The position numbers were made by a program, and so were the translations under genes. A DNA stretch of 64,000 nt from Bettongia penicillata ogilbyi (lineage: Eukaryota > Chordata > Mammalia > Diprotodontia > Potoroidae): positions 2,363,395 to 2,427,394 of the forward strand of contig JAJHZJ010000252.1 in the NCBI GenBank assembly GCA_023548195.1. The letters are read 5' to 3'. Positions 32,801 to 44,399 of the stretch are shown in pieces. Numbering within the stretch: position 1 is the first letter of the stretch; each line of letters opens with the position of its first letter. The notes beneath the pieces were generated by a model that saw only the letters and a program-made list of their open reading frames with translations, searched no databases and was not told where the DNA came from.

Positions 32801-35445
32801 TTCATTTATCTGCTCTTTATTTTATTTATGGAAAAATTTAGAGATATAAATTTTCCCCTAACTACTGCTTTGACTGTATCCCATAAATTTTATTGTTGTT
32901 TTATTGTTGTCATTTTCTTCTATGAAATTATTGATTGTTTTTATGATTTGTTCTTTGACCCATTTATTCTATAGGATTAGATGATTTAGTTTCTAATGAA
33001 TTTTTAATCTATCTCTCCACTGCCACTTATTGAATGTTATTTTTATTTAATTATGATCTGAAAAGATTGCATTCAAAATTTCTTCTTTTCTGAATTTGGT
33101 TGTAAGGGTTTTATACCCTACAACATGGTCAGTTTTTGTATAGGTGCCATGTACTAGTGGGGAAAAGGGCATATTCCTTTCTATTCCCTTTCAGTTTTCT
33201 CCAGAGCTACCATATCTAACTTTTCTAGAATTCAATTTGCCTCCTTAATTTCTTTCTTACTTACTTTTTGGTTAGATTTATCTAGTTCTGAGAGGGGAAT
33301 GTTGAGTTCCCCCACTGGTATTGTTTTGTTGTCTATTTCCTCCAGTAATTCATTTAACTTCTTTAAAAATTTAGATGCTATGCCATTTTGTGCCTATATG
33401 TTTAATATTGATATGACTTCATTATCTATGGCACCATTTAGCTTGATATAATTTCCTTCCTTATCTCTTTTAATTAGGTCTATTTTTGCTTTTGTTTTAT
33501 CTGAGACCATGATTTCTAATCCTGCTTTTTTTTTTTTTACTTCAGCTAAAGCATAATAGATTCTGTTCCAGCCCCTTACCTTTACTCTGTGTGATTCTCT
33601 CTGTGCTTCAAATGTGTTTCTCATAAGCAGCATATTGTTGGATTCTGGTTTTTCACCCATTCTTCTATCTACTTACAACATGGGTGAGTTCATCCCATTA
33701 ACATTTAGAGTTACAATATAACTAACTGTATTTCCCTCCAGCCTGTTTTTCTCTTGTTTATCTTTTCTCTCTCTTACATTTCATCCATTCTGTGCTCACA
33801 GGTGTTTTACTTCCAATCACTGCCTCCTCCAATCCACCTTACCTTCTGTCAGTTCCTTACCATCACTTTCTCTTATCCCCATCCTTTTTTACTATCCCAT
33901 AGGGTAAGATTGATTTCTATATCATAATGGGTGTATATGTTATTCCCTTTTTGAGTCAGTTCTGATGAGTGTAAAGGTCAAGCACTGCCTGCCATTCCCC
34001 TACCTTCCCCTTCCACTGTAATAGCTTTTACATGTCTTTTATGTGAAATAATTCTAACGTTCCCATTCTCTAATAATTCGCTAATACCCATTCTATCTCC
34101 CCCTTTCTTTTTCTCCCAGTGTAATCTTCTTTCTTACCTCTTAATTTTGCATTTTTGGATATCATCCCCCCATAGTCATCTCACACCCACACCTTCTGTC
34201 TATGCATCCTCCTTCTAATTGCCCTTACAGCAATAAAGTTCTTAAGAGTTACAAATATCATCTTTCCATGTAGGAATATTAAATTGTCACCTTATTAAAT
34301 CTCTTATGCTTTCTCTTTCTTGTTTCCTTTTTACCTTTTTATTTTTTGCATCTTGTATTTGAAGATATTTTGTATTCAGTTCTGGTCTTCTGATTAGGAA
34401 TGTTGAAAGTCCTCTATTTCACTGAATATCCCATTTTTCCCCTGAAGTTTTGTCATTTTTACTCAGTTTTCCTTGACAATTTCTTGAAATACAATCTCCA
34501 GACTCAGGTAGTCCAATAATTCTTACATTATCTCTCCTGGGTAGTTTCCAGAGCAGTTGTTTTTTCAATGAGACATTTCACATTTCCCTTTATTTTTTCA
34601 TTCTTTTGATTTTTGTCTTATTGTTTCTTCATACATTATGAAGTCATTGGTTTCCAATTGTCCAATTCTAATTTTTAAGGAATTATCTTCTTCGGGGAGT
34701 CTTTGTACCTCATTCTGCTTGGTCAATTCTATTTTTTAAGGAACTGTTTTCTTCAGTGAATTTACATTTATCTTTTTCCAGTTTTTGTGTTTCTTTTACC
34801 AAGCTGTTGACTCTTTTTTCACAATTCTCTTGCATTATTCTCATTATTTTCCCAGTTTTTCTTGTATTTATCTTACTTGCTTTCTTAAATCCTTTTTAAG
34901 CCCTTCTAAGAGTTCTTATTTTTTAACTGAGCCCAAATTATTTTTTTCTCAGAGGCTTTACATGTAGCCATTTTGACATTGTTGTCCCCTTTGAAGTCTG
35001 TGCCTTGATCCTCCCTGTCATTACAGTAACTTTCTATAGTCAAGTACTTTTTTTTTTTTGCTCATTTTTTTCTACCTATTTTGTGACTTCGTATTTTTAT
35101 GTAAGAATCTGGTTCTTCTCCTGCTCTGTTCCAAGCTTCTTGGTTCAGGGCCATGCTTCTGACTTTCACTAGCCTCACTACTGGGTCTTGCTGCTGGCCT
35201 AACCCATGGTTGGGGCCTCACTGCAGTTCCTCTGAGGTGAGCCCTGCTGCTGCTGCTACTCAATGACCCATTCCCCTCCCACTCCAGTGAGACAGACCTT
35301 TCCTACTGAGCTGATAAGTTGCTTCCCCACTCCTACAGTGGTTTTGAGGTGTTTTTCAAGGTCATTTGGAGGGAATTTAGAGAGGGCTACAAGGAATTCC
35401 TTCTTAACTTCAACATCTGGACACCAAAAGCCTGCATACATGATT
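29820..35445 (-). mobile_element. L1 LINE, long decayed copy (antisense)
   Basis: Read on minus, the order is 5' region (35.45-35.1 kb), an ORF1 coiled-coil region (about 35.0-34.4 kb), ORF2 and then a 3' part ending near 29.82 kb. ORF2 pieces are clear. At 33394-33660 the endonuclease domain shows VKVRGWNRIYYAL and SDKTKAKIDLIKRDKEGNYI. At 31978-32166 the RT shows [11 protein letters not shown]. At 31599-31793 lies the RT active-site motif YADD (in [15 protein letters not shown]). Stops and frameshifts break every segment, so it is dead. The usual L1 start (GGAGGAGCCAAGATGGC, present in the 59.3-kb element) is not seen at 35.4 kb, so the extreme 5' end is missing or of another type. Confidence 0.85.
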
Positions 35446-35449
35446 TAAA

Positions 35450-35980
35450 AAAAAATTTTTTTTACTTGCATCTATAAAGTTAACTGAGAGCCATCCTTCC
35501 AATTACCTGTAACCTCCTTTTGTCTTCAGGTTTCATTTGTAATGAGAAAAAAATAATAAATTTTTTCATGTGAATATCTGTTCAGGTGTCACAGGGCAAA
35601 AATCTTACATTTAGAGTACCAACTACTAAATGAATGTTTATGAATGGTCTAAAATCTACGTAATTCTTAACTACCACTGCCCCTTTTCCATCACTCTGCC
35701 AATATCACTGCACAGGAAGAATGCATATGCAAGTCTTTTTGAAGAATTTAAAACATTATATAAATGTGAGCTATTATCACCATCATCATCATCATTACTG
35801 ACAATAATACAGAGGAAATTTCTCTACAAAGTTTCATTTTTCATAGAGAAAATGATGACATATTCTTATTACTATGTCTGAATATATGTCTCTCATCATT
35901 TCTGCAAGATAAAGTTGCCAATATTTTTGTTTATGTTTCTGGGGGGAAAAGTGTTTTGTAGATGTACATAAATTGCCATA
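35450..35980. other. Unassigned stretch
   Basis: There is a (CAT)n-like run at 35776-35796. Nothing else is recognised. Confidence 0.35.
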
Positions 35981-35984
35981 AGAA

Positions 35985-36470
35985 GCAATGAGTATTAGGA
36001 ATTCCGAGAAATGTGGGAAGACTTCTGTGAACTGATTGAAAGCTAAATGATGAAGAAAATAGGAACAGGAGACTATAATAATATAAGTTGTTGACTATAA
36101 TAATGTAAGTGTTCAGTCATCTTCAGTCACATCCAATTCTCCATGACCCCATTTGGGGATTTCCTGGCAAAGATACTGGAGTGGTTTGCCATTTTACAGG
36201 TGAGGAAACTGAGAAAATAATATGACAAGATAGCTGAACTCTGCTGAATTGTTTTGATCCCAGAAAACAGATAATGAAGAACACCTCCTTGGGGGACACT
36301 AGGTATAGAAAGTTAAACTGTAGACCATCCCTCCGTCAGTTTTGTGTAATGGGTTTAATTTGTTGTTTTTGTTGTTATAGAGGATTCAACTGCTGGGGGC
36401 AAAGATGGAAATGACTAATTAAAAAATTAATCAAAATTTCCTTTTAAAAAATAAAAGACAAAACCTCCAA
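35985..36470 (+). mobile_element. L1 3' end (sense), interrupted by a SINE
   Basis: GAGAAATGTGGGAAGACTTC, then GAACTGATTGAAAGC is the L1 3' coding end. After the SINE at 36107-36216 it resumes with TAGACCATCCCTCCGTCAGT and the final A-rich tail (36455-36470). Confidence 0.6.
36107..36216 (-). mobile_element. tRNA-derived marsupial SINE, truncated (antisense)
   Basis: Inverted tail with CCATGACCCCATTTGGGGAT and core TACAGGTGAGGAAACTGAGA. The tRNA half is missing. Confidence 0.75.
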
Positions 36471-36504
36471 GTTCACTTAAGTTATTGACATTTCCTCATA
36501 ATAA

Positions 36505-36722
36505 CACTATGCTGTATGTAAACTGCTTTACACTTCACAAAACACTTTTATAAAAATATGTCATTGATCTTCACAACAGGCCTTTTAAGCTGGCAGTTTT
36601 ATCATTTTACAGATGGGGAAAACAGGTGCTGTGATTTTCCTGTAGTCACATAGCAAGTAACTGACAGATCTAGAATGCAGGTCTCCTGATTTCTAGTTAA
36701 TGGTGTTATTGTCATGGTGTTA
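36505..36722 (-). repeat. MIR SINE (antisense)
   Basis: AAAACACTTTTATAAAAATA, ATTTTACAGATGGGGAAAAC and CATAGCAAGTAACTGACAGA follow inverted MIR order. Confidence 0.6.
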
Positions 36723-36724
36723 CT

Positions 36725-37745
36725 TGGGCCACCCACACAATTTATTTTATTCATCCTAAACTGACTCCATGCAAAATAACTGGATAGGGTGTAGCATCCT
36801 TTCAAGGGTCTATGCCTCCTAACTTGCACTTACACTGACAGGTCTGGAAATTAGGGATCCATATTCAAGGATATCCTATAGGTCAACATCTCTAAAAATT
36901 CTATGGCTCATGAGCCCCCACCAGTACAGTTACTTTTAATAGTTAGCCAGTAAACACAATTAGTTCAAAGCAAAGGCATTTGCAAAAATGTCCTTGTCAG
37001 AATAGTAGTTATATAGCATTCCCCTCAAAACCTGAGCTGCACTGACCTACAAATACACATAACATCAGTGGGAAGAGTGTAATCTGGCAACGAGGCACAC
37101 ACAGAGAGAACCCATGTGGCTAAGACAACGCATGTCTCCAGCACTGAAGAGCTGAGTTTCTTTTCCCTTCTTATGGTGACTTTATGTTGCCCTCTCCACC
37201 CCCTTGCAACATCTTTTCAAGGCAGCTTGCTGGAGAGGTTTCTTGTTCTCTCTGAAATTCAAATATCAACTACTGGGGTGAGTTCTCTCTTGAATCCATA
37301 TTTGGCTCTCTTTTTTGCAGACAAAGGTGATGCTCCTTGCTTCTAATCCCCCTCCCCATCTGTCTCTTAGTGTGTCTATCTCTTTCTGTCTCCCTCGCTG
37401 AATATGATATCTGCTAATGGGCAAGTAATTCCAATTTTGCTCACTGGCAGAGGCACATGAATCTGAATCCACAAAGCTGCTTCCAACCCTGGTAGGCTTA
37501 ATTAATTTAAAGTCCACCAGGTGTATGGCCAGATTCTACTAGTCAGTGACCAGCATATTTTGAGATTCCATCGAGGAAACTTCTTCACATTTTATCAAGG
37601 AAAACAGGATTAACCTCATCTTTGCATCATTTAACACATTAACAGGTTGTTACTTAGCCTTTGCTTTCTATGATTGCATCAAATAGACTGAAGGTATGGA
37701 AACAACTCCCCCTCCCTCACATATATACTTTATAGGTAAAAGTAC
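36725..37745. other. Unassigned stretch
   Basis: No repeat or gene recognised. Frames at 37116-37346 (+) and 37266-37517 (-) have no recognisable domain. Confidence 0.35.
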
Positions 37746-37749
37746 AAAC

Positions 37750-37950
37750 TGTAGGATTTAAACCTAGGCAGAACTTAGGGATTATATGGTTCAACTCTTT
37801 CATTTTACAGATAACGAAAACTGAAGTCCAAAAACGGAAAGTGATTTGCCCAAGGTCACGTGAGTAAAAAATAACAGAGCCTAGGTTTGAATGCTAATCA
37901 TCCAAGGCCAAATGCCATATTCTTTCTACTGTACCATACTATCATACTCT
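37750..37950 (-). repeat. THER1/MIR-type SINE (antisense)
   Basis: CATTTTACAGATAACGAAAA, AGTGATTTGCCCAAGGTCAC and AGCCTAGGTTTGAATGCTAA are inverted core and tRNA-half blocks. Confidence 0.6.
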
Positions 37951-38014
37951 TATATTCCAACATTTTCCCAACAATTTAAGGGAGTCTCTTTTGATATCCT
38001 TGTAAAAGACATAG

Positions 38015-38155
38015 ATTGCTTGCCATCTTGGGGAGGGAAGAGAGAAAAATTTGGAACTCAAAATCTTACAAAAAATGAATGTTGAAAACTATCTTTACAT
38101 GTAATTGGAAAAAATAAAATGCTATTTATAAAATAAAATTTATAAAATAAAAAGA
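38015..38155 (+). mobile_element. L1 3' terminal fragment
   Basis: GCCATCTTGGGGAGGGAAGA, AAAATTTGGAACTCAAAATC and GAATGTTGAAAACTATCTTT, ending in an AATAAAA-rich tail, is the marsupial-type L1 3' terminus. Confidence 0.75.
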
Positions 38156-38519
38156 GAGAACCCAGGATTGGTTAGTTGATTGCATATCTGTTACTCATTA
38201 ACGATCAGATCCAAAGATTACGGACCAAACAATCAATCAATGTCACACTGGATGTTAGGCCCTATTCCAAGCTGATGCCATCACCTGTTATGTCTTTGTC
38301 TCTTCATCCTTCTCATACTTCCTAGATTTTAGAGGCTCCAAATGCCACAACGTCACCAGGTCCTGCATAATATGGACTGAGACACCACCTCCCATTTACT
38401 CACGAGGTTCCTGGATACCCCAAAGGATACAGCAGGTCCAGTTCCTACTCAAGGGGTATAAGGGTTCTACCTTTTCACTAGTCTTGAAATAACCCTGAGA
38501 ATGCAATAATGACAGATTC

Positions 38520-39091
38520 ACTCTAAACTAGGCACAGACACAGCAGCCTCTTGTCTGGAAACATGCCACTTGTTTGTTGTACTTACCACACCGATACCTT
38601 GTAGGACACATCAATGTGACAAGCCATACAGATGAGGACCACACTAACATCTGAAAGGTCGACAGCAAAGCTTCTAATTACCTGTCTTTAGCATACTGTA
38701 GAAAAGGCCTCACTCAAGCCAATCCCTTGGTAGTGTAGGTGCAAAATTGAAATGAAATGAGACACTCATAGAACATTCCACATTTAACAAAAGGAGAATT
38801 ACCTAGCCATGGTAAGGGAAGGATAATCAAGGAGAATATTCAGCAAGGACACTTCATTGATTCAGCTGAGTACAGCTCTCCTGACTCAGAGTGGTCGGCT
38901 GGTCAAGCATCAGGGAGCAGCTGGAGCTTTCTTGTGGCTTTTTTGTACTCAGGCAACCAAGAAGCCTCATCAGCTGTCTGAGCCTTCATCCCCTGAGCTA
39001 ATTAAATCCTGAGGACAACTTTCAATATCTTTTAAGGAAAAACTAGCTTAAGCTGTAAAGGTCAGGACCTGAGGGTATTGTTTCTACTGCA
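38520..39091 (-). repeat. LTR-like direct repeat, copy A
   Basis: By eye it aligns with 41020-41581 in the same orientation, 2.49 kb apart. The best blocks are ATTACCTAGCCATG / ATTTACCTAGCCATG, AAGGACACT.CATTGATTC and CTTTTTAAGGAAA.ACTAGCTTAA. The right edges, read on minus, begin TGCAGTAGAAACAATA (A) and TGTGGTAGGAGCAATA (B), compatible with an LTR starting in TG. No TATA box or polyadenylation signal is clear. Confidence 0.5.
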
Positions 39092-39588
39092 TATTCCCCT
39101 TGGTGCCAAGGTCCTAAATATGCTCACTTCTGCCACTTAAATGGCCTTCGAGCTGTTACTGCCCAACCCAAACCTCAGGAGTGCAAGGAGCGAGGAATGG
39201 ACAGCACCAGAGGAAAGAAATTCTAAGCCACAAAGCTTTAGAACAAAGCAAATGACAAAAAGCATATGATGTCCTCCTGAAAGTGACTAACAATGAGAAA
39301 ACGAAGACAAAAAATCCTAAGCTCTGCTTCCTCTCTTTGGAATGAGTGAATCCCAGAGCAATACAGTTGGTCTATGTGATGAGTGATGCCAAATATCTAC
39401 AGTTCATAGTGTGTCTCCTGATCAGGAGCAGGAGCAAAGGCAAAACCAGTAATACAGCAAATATAAAAGCAGAACTGGGAATATAACCACGGCTATAAGC
39501 CAAGATGATCAAGCCTGGTGAATCATCACCACTCCTCAAGTGTCAGTCTCTTTTGTAGTAAGGTAACTAGGAATTGATTGGCAGGTGC
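39092..39588. other. Unassigned sequence between direct repeats
   Basis: No coding remnants recognised. It would be internal sequence if the flanking repeats are LTRs. Confidence 0.35.
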
Positions 39589-39800
39589 ACAGGATGGAGC
39601 ACTGAACTTGGAACCAGAAAGATTCATTTTATTGAATTCAAATCCAGCCTAGCTATGTGATCCTAGGCATGTTGCTTCACCCTGTTGGCCTCAGTTTCTT
39701 CATCTGTAAAATGACCTGAAGAAGGAAATGGCAAACCACTCCAGCACCTTTGCGAAGAAAACCCCAAATAGGATCATGAAGAGTCAGACACAACGGAACA
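39589..39800 (+). mobile_element. tRNA-derived marsupial SINE (sense)
   Basis: GGCAGGTGCACAGGATGGAG head, CATCTGTAAAATGACCTGAA core, GAGTCAGACACAACGGAACA tail. Confidence 0.8.
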
Positions 39801-40087
39801 AGGAGAAGAAAATTACTCTTTTACATACAACTTGTCTCAGGGCCAGGGTCAATACTGAGAATCACACTGTACCACCCATCAGTTTCTTGACCCATTAACC
39901 GAGGAACCCTGTAAAAACCAAAATTGTTCCCATTTCGAAGTCTCTGAGAGACTTCCCTGTTTCTATGAGGACTGGGTAGACACTTACCTCCCCCATCATC
40001 CGAAATCAAGCTCTGGTTCTCCAGGCGCTCCCTGGGAAACAGTTATCCTGGGTATTATAGTGTTAACAGTGTTTTTTTTTTTATTTT

Positions 40088-40360
40088 TCCTTCATTCTTG
40101 AAAAGGACTATGACATCAGGGAGATGATGTCCTGATGCGAGGAAGGGCTGTGCAAGGTCACCAGCCTCACTTTCTCCTCCTGAGCCATCTGGATCCAGTG
40201 ACCAGACATTCATCAGGATGACTGGAGATGACCCAGGATACAATGGGAGACCTTGGCCTTTTTAGGCTAAGGCCTTTTCAGGTACTCACTTAGAGGGAGG
40301 TAACGCCCATTTAGTGAATAGGCCTCTTTAAGAAATGAGTCAAGAGATGGCCCCTTTAAT
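40088..40360 (-). mobile_element. RTE-tailed SINE (antisense)
   Basis: The left edge CCTTCATTCTTGAAAAGGAC is the inverted RTE tail. Body blocks GGAAGGGCTGTGCAAGGTCA, CATCAGGATGACTGGAGATG and GGGAGACCTTGGCCTTTTTA are shared with the 2.6, 3.4 and 42.5-kb copies. Confidence 0.75.
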
Positions 40361-40429
40361 AAAGGGAAAAAACAAAACAAAACGCAATGTAGAGGGACTC
40401 CAACAGCTCTATACTGAAGTAAGCAAATG

Positions 40430-40800
40430 GTTACACTGGGCCTGCCTTTGCCATTGTCGATGCCAGTAGCTACTCTGTTGAGGCCCATGTCTATGACAAC
40501 TCCACTATCACTGGGACCCATGCCACTGCCCATTGACACTGTCATTGGAACCAGAACTGAAGTACTGCTGCAGTCATTGGGACTACTAGGGCCTGAGTAC
40601 TGCCATAAGCGTTGCCAATCCCCTCCTACACTGGGGCAGGTACTGCTACTGCCAGGCCCTGGCAATGCTGCCCTGTACCAGGCTGAGCACTACCCCCCTG
40701 GACACCACATACTGCCAGCGTCATCATGGTCTCTAGAGCATCACTCTTCCTGGTTCATTGACCGCAATGATAAGGTCAGGATGACTCAGACAACTGAAAG
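40430..40800 (-). repeat. Unclassified interspersed repeat (family Y, copy 2)
   Basis: The reverse complement contains CAATGGGCAGTGGCATGGGT, matching 27541-27965 and colinear with it. Open frames of 158 codons (+) and 132 codons (-) cross it, rich in Gly/Ser/Pro. They have no domain I know and are not conserved in the 27.5-kb copy. Confidence 0.5.
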
Positions 40801-41019
40801 AGGGTTCTGGTCAGCCAAGTCAAAGTTTGGGCTCCGCCTTCTTCTGGGCAGGCCATGCTCACCAATGCAGAACATTCTTCCTGATCAGAGTCAACCCTCA
40901 TAGAAGGAGGCAAGAGCTCTTTGCATCTTAAATTTGTAAGGCTGCCTTCAAGGTTAGTTATGAAGAATCATCCATCTATGCTAAGGTAAAGAGACACAAA
41001 TTCAAAGGTTCCTCTAGGC

Positions 41020-41581
41020 TGTCACTCACATGCAAGTAGTTGCCGTTTTCTATGAGGTTCTGCACTAGGCAAGGCCTAAAGACAGAGTTATAGTTCACAG
41101 TTCTAGAGTAAGAGTCTGACCTCGACCACCCAGGACCTCTCATCTATCCCTTAGTAAGACCATTCTGAACCAATATGACATGACTCATCAAATATTGGAA
41201 GAAAGATCTGACTCGGGCAAGCCCCTGGTAATTTAACTTAAATATTGGAATGAAATAAGCCACTTGTAGAGCATTTAACATTAGCAAAAAGAGATTTACC
41301 TAGCCATGCATAGCAGGAGATGGCTAATCAAGAAAGATATTCAATAAGGACACTGCATTGATTCTCTGAGTTGTCCATGGTGGTTGGCTGTGGGTCAAGC
41401 ATCATGGAGCAACAGGAGTTCCTTGAAATTTCCTATATTCAGGTGACCAGGAATCCCTATCAAAAGGGCTGAGCCTTAGTCCCCTGAGCCAATTAGATCC
41501 TGAAGACAGTTCGGATACTTTTTAAGGAAAGTCTAGCTTAATCTGCATGAGAGAAGGTCTAAGACTATTGCTCCTACCACA
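41020..41581 (-). repeat. LTR-like direct repeat, copy B
   Basis: Partner of 38520-39091 (see that entry). Together with family Y sequence (40430-40800) next to it, this suggests a decayed minus-strand element with this copy as the upstream repeat. Confidence 0.5.
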
Positions 41582-41584
41582 ACC

Positions 41585-41995
41585 CCACCTCCTCTTACTC
41601 TCCTGATATACTGACCCTCTAAATGTTGAAGGACAAGCCTCTCTTCCCTCTAGTTTCCCACTACATAATTTTTGTGATTTTGTTAACTTAAAATAATTTT
41701 TTAAAATCATTTTACCCATCTCTGCCACTCCCCCACAACTGAACAGCGAAAAAGAACTCCTCCATAACAAATCACCACCCAGAAAAACAAATTTCCACTG
41801 TATTTAATAAGAATGTATGTGTAGAGCTCATATGTATGCCATCTTGGGGAAAGAAGAGGAAAAAATTTAAAACTTATGGAAGTGATTGTTGAAAATTGAA
41901 AACAAATAAATAAATTTGAAGGAAAATAAAAACAAATTTCCACATTGGCTCCGTTAAAAAATATGTGTTTCCCTGTGCAACTTAAGTCCATCATT
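41585..41995 (-). mobile_element. L1 3' end (antisense), host of a nested L1 insertion
   Basis: The inverted 3' UTR blocks (TCATTTTACCCATCTCTGCC before the nest, TTTCCACATTGGCTCCGTTA after it) are contiguous once 41799-41943 is removed. Confidence 0.65.
41799..41927 (+). mobile_element. Nested 129-bp L1 3' fragment with 16-bp target-site duplication
   Basis: It contains TGTATGCCATCTTGGGGAAA and ends in an A-rich tail. The identical 16-mer AAAAACAAATTTCCAC lies on both sides (41783-41798 and 41928-41943). It is a very short sense L1 tail landed inside an antisense L1 3' UTR. Confidence 0.9.
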
Positions 41996-42397
41996 TCTGT
42001 GACAGGTGATGGGTCCCAATCCCTCATTTCCATCTACCTCACCTCAACCCTCACAAGGTCCTACTCCACATCTGCTTACCCTTTCCACTGTGTCCTCTGG
42101 TACCTGTGCCATAATTTACAAGCTTCCGCTCATCGTACACCAATTCTTCATTTGCTCCTTTCATCTTGTGGCACTCACTGAGACCTTGCTCCTTCCTGAT
42201 GACACCCAGTTACACCCTGACCACCCTTTCCACTACTGGCTGCACTTCCATCCAAATCTCCAACTACTGGTCATAGTTGGAGAGTGGGAATACTTCTTGC
42301 TCCCCAATACCACTTCCACACTATCCCTTTATGACTATTTTTCAGCAATCACTCCTTTGAAATCCAAATGGGTCCCAGTTTGATTTTTTTTTCTAAT

Positions 42398-42682
42398 TAA
42401 AAAGACCTTTCTTTGACTAACTTCTTAAAGAGGCCTATTCATCGAATGGGCCTTACCTCACTCAAAGAGAAAACCTGAAAAGGTCTTATCCTAAAAGGGC
42501 ATCCTGAGTCATCTCCAGTCATCCTGATGAATATCTGACCACTGAACCCATATGGCTCTGGAGAAGAAAACAATGTTGATGACCTTGCACAGCCCTCCCT
42601 CACTCAAATCAAAGTCAAGGGCAAGTCATCATCAATATTTCCCTCATGTCAAGTTCTTCTTGAAAAACGGACAAACACAACA
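42398..42682 (+). mobile_element. RTE-tailed SINE (sense), inserted in L2
   Basis: TCTTAAAGAGGCCTATTCAT, GTCATCTCCAGTCATCCTGA and CTTGCACAGCCCTCCCTCAC are the reverse complements of blocks in the 40.1-kb copy. The tail ends near AACGGACAAACACAAC. Confidence 0.7.
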
Positions 42683-42691
42683 CCATTCTAG

Positions 42692-42742
42692 GGCATTGAG
42701 ATATATGTGTGTGTACATATGTGTGTATGTATATATATATGT
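42692..42742. repeat. (TG/TA)n microsatellite
   Basis: TATGTGTGTGTACATATGTG followed by TATATATATAT. It sits at the SINE's downstream edge. Confidence 0.85.
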
Positions 42743-44399
42743 TGATGTTCTCTCACATACCTTAGCTTCCTGGTACTTCAATCAGCTCATCTCCCATGAC
42801 TCCACTCTACATCAGCTGCAGACAGGGATGGTTGGATCTTGATTTTGCCATCATCCACAACTATTCCAATTCCATGTTCAAAAACTGGATTTCCTCTCTC
42901 CTCCTAATCTTTCATCTTTCTATCTTTTCCCATGCTCTTTTCCTCCTGAAGCTACCCTTTGTCCTCATCATGACCTCTGGATCCTCTATCCCTTCGCACT
43001 ATTCCAACAACTCTGCTCTGGTAATATTTTCTTTCCTTACCAGTCTCAAACCCTTGGTGAACCAATTCAGTTCTATACTCTATCTTCAAGTCCCTTCAGC
43101 CCTAGTCCTATCACAGGCCATTTTCTTGCCAAACTTCAACCCTGGATTATTCCAACTGTCTATATTTATTAAAAAGAACTGGAGAAAATCTCTAAACAAT
43201 GCATAATGGGTCCACTACAAATTTTTGCTAACTAAACCTCACTATAGCAAGAGAGTCTTAATTCAATCCTTAACTGACTCCCTATCCCACTCACCTGTGA
43301 ATATTCTGAGTTTGCTTGTCTCTTTTCAAGCCTCTGGAGCATACTCTCCCCCCACCTCTCTCAGCTCAGGACCTGAATTCATACTTGACTGAACTAGTTG
43401 AGACCAGCTCCCTCTCCACCCCTCTCCTTCATCCCACATCCTTCTTGTCACATTGATCACTACCTCTGCTTTTACTTCAGTCCCTGATGCCCAATTGGAC
43501 CTTCAGCTTGCCAGGGCTAAATCTTCTACAGGTATCCCTGATCTGTCCCCTCCTATCTTCCCCAGCAGATTACTCCCATGATCATCTCCACTCTCTGTTC
43601 ATCAATCTTTCCCTATCTACTGATTCCCTCCCTGCTGCGTACAAACATGCCCAGCTTTCTCACATCCTTAAAAACAAACACAAAGAAACCCAACAACTTC
43701 ATTAGTTCCCACCATGTCAATGAACTAAATCTCTTCATGGTTAAACTCTTTGAAAAAGCTGTCTACACTCATAACTCCATTTCCTCTTTTCTCACCTTCT
43801 GCAATTTGGTTTCTAACATCCTCATTCAAATGAAATTGCTCTCTCCCAAGTAACCATTGATCTCTTAGAGTAATTGCCAAGTCTGATAATCTTCTCAATT
43901 CCTAATCCTTCTTGAACTCTCTGCATCATTTGACACTGTTAACCATCTTCTTCTCCTGGATACTGTCTTCCTCTCCTTGGTTTTCACGACTTTGCTCTCT
44001 CTTAGTTCTCCTTCTACCTGACTGATCACTCTTTATTTTGCTGACTCTTCATCTGTGTTTTGCCTTTTAACCTTGGGTGTCCCCCAAGATTCTGTCCTGA
44101 GACCTATTCACTTTTCTTTGTACTCCCTCATTTGATAATCTAATCAGTTGCCATGGGTTCAAGTTATCATCTCTATCAGGATGAGTCACCTGATATATTT
44201 ATTCAGTTCTTGTCTTTTCTGAGTTCCAGTCCCATGTTACAACAATTTATTGGACATCTCAAACTGGGTGTCACATGGGCATCTCAAACTCAGTATATCC
44301 AAAACAATTCAATACTTCTTTCCCAAAGGCCAATGACTTTTTCTAAGTCTCCTATTTCTTTTTGTAAACCAAGCTCCAAGTTCCAGTGGTATGGGACTC

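Noticed and set aside
29820..35445. Functional reverse transcriptase in the long L1
   Set aside because: The YADD motif and endonuclease pieces are present but are separated by many stops and frameshifts.
40427..40903. 158-codon plus-strand frame
   Set aside because: It runs antisense through repeat family Y and is not conserved in the other copy at 27.5 kb. GC-rich composition explains its length.
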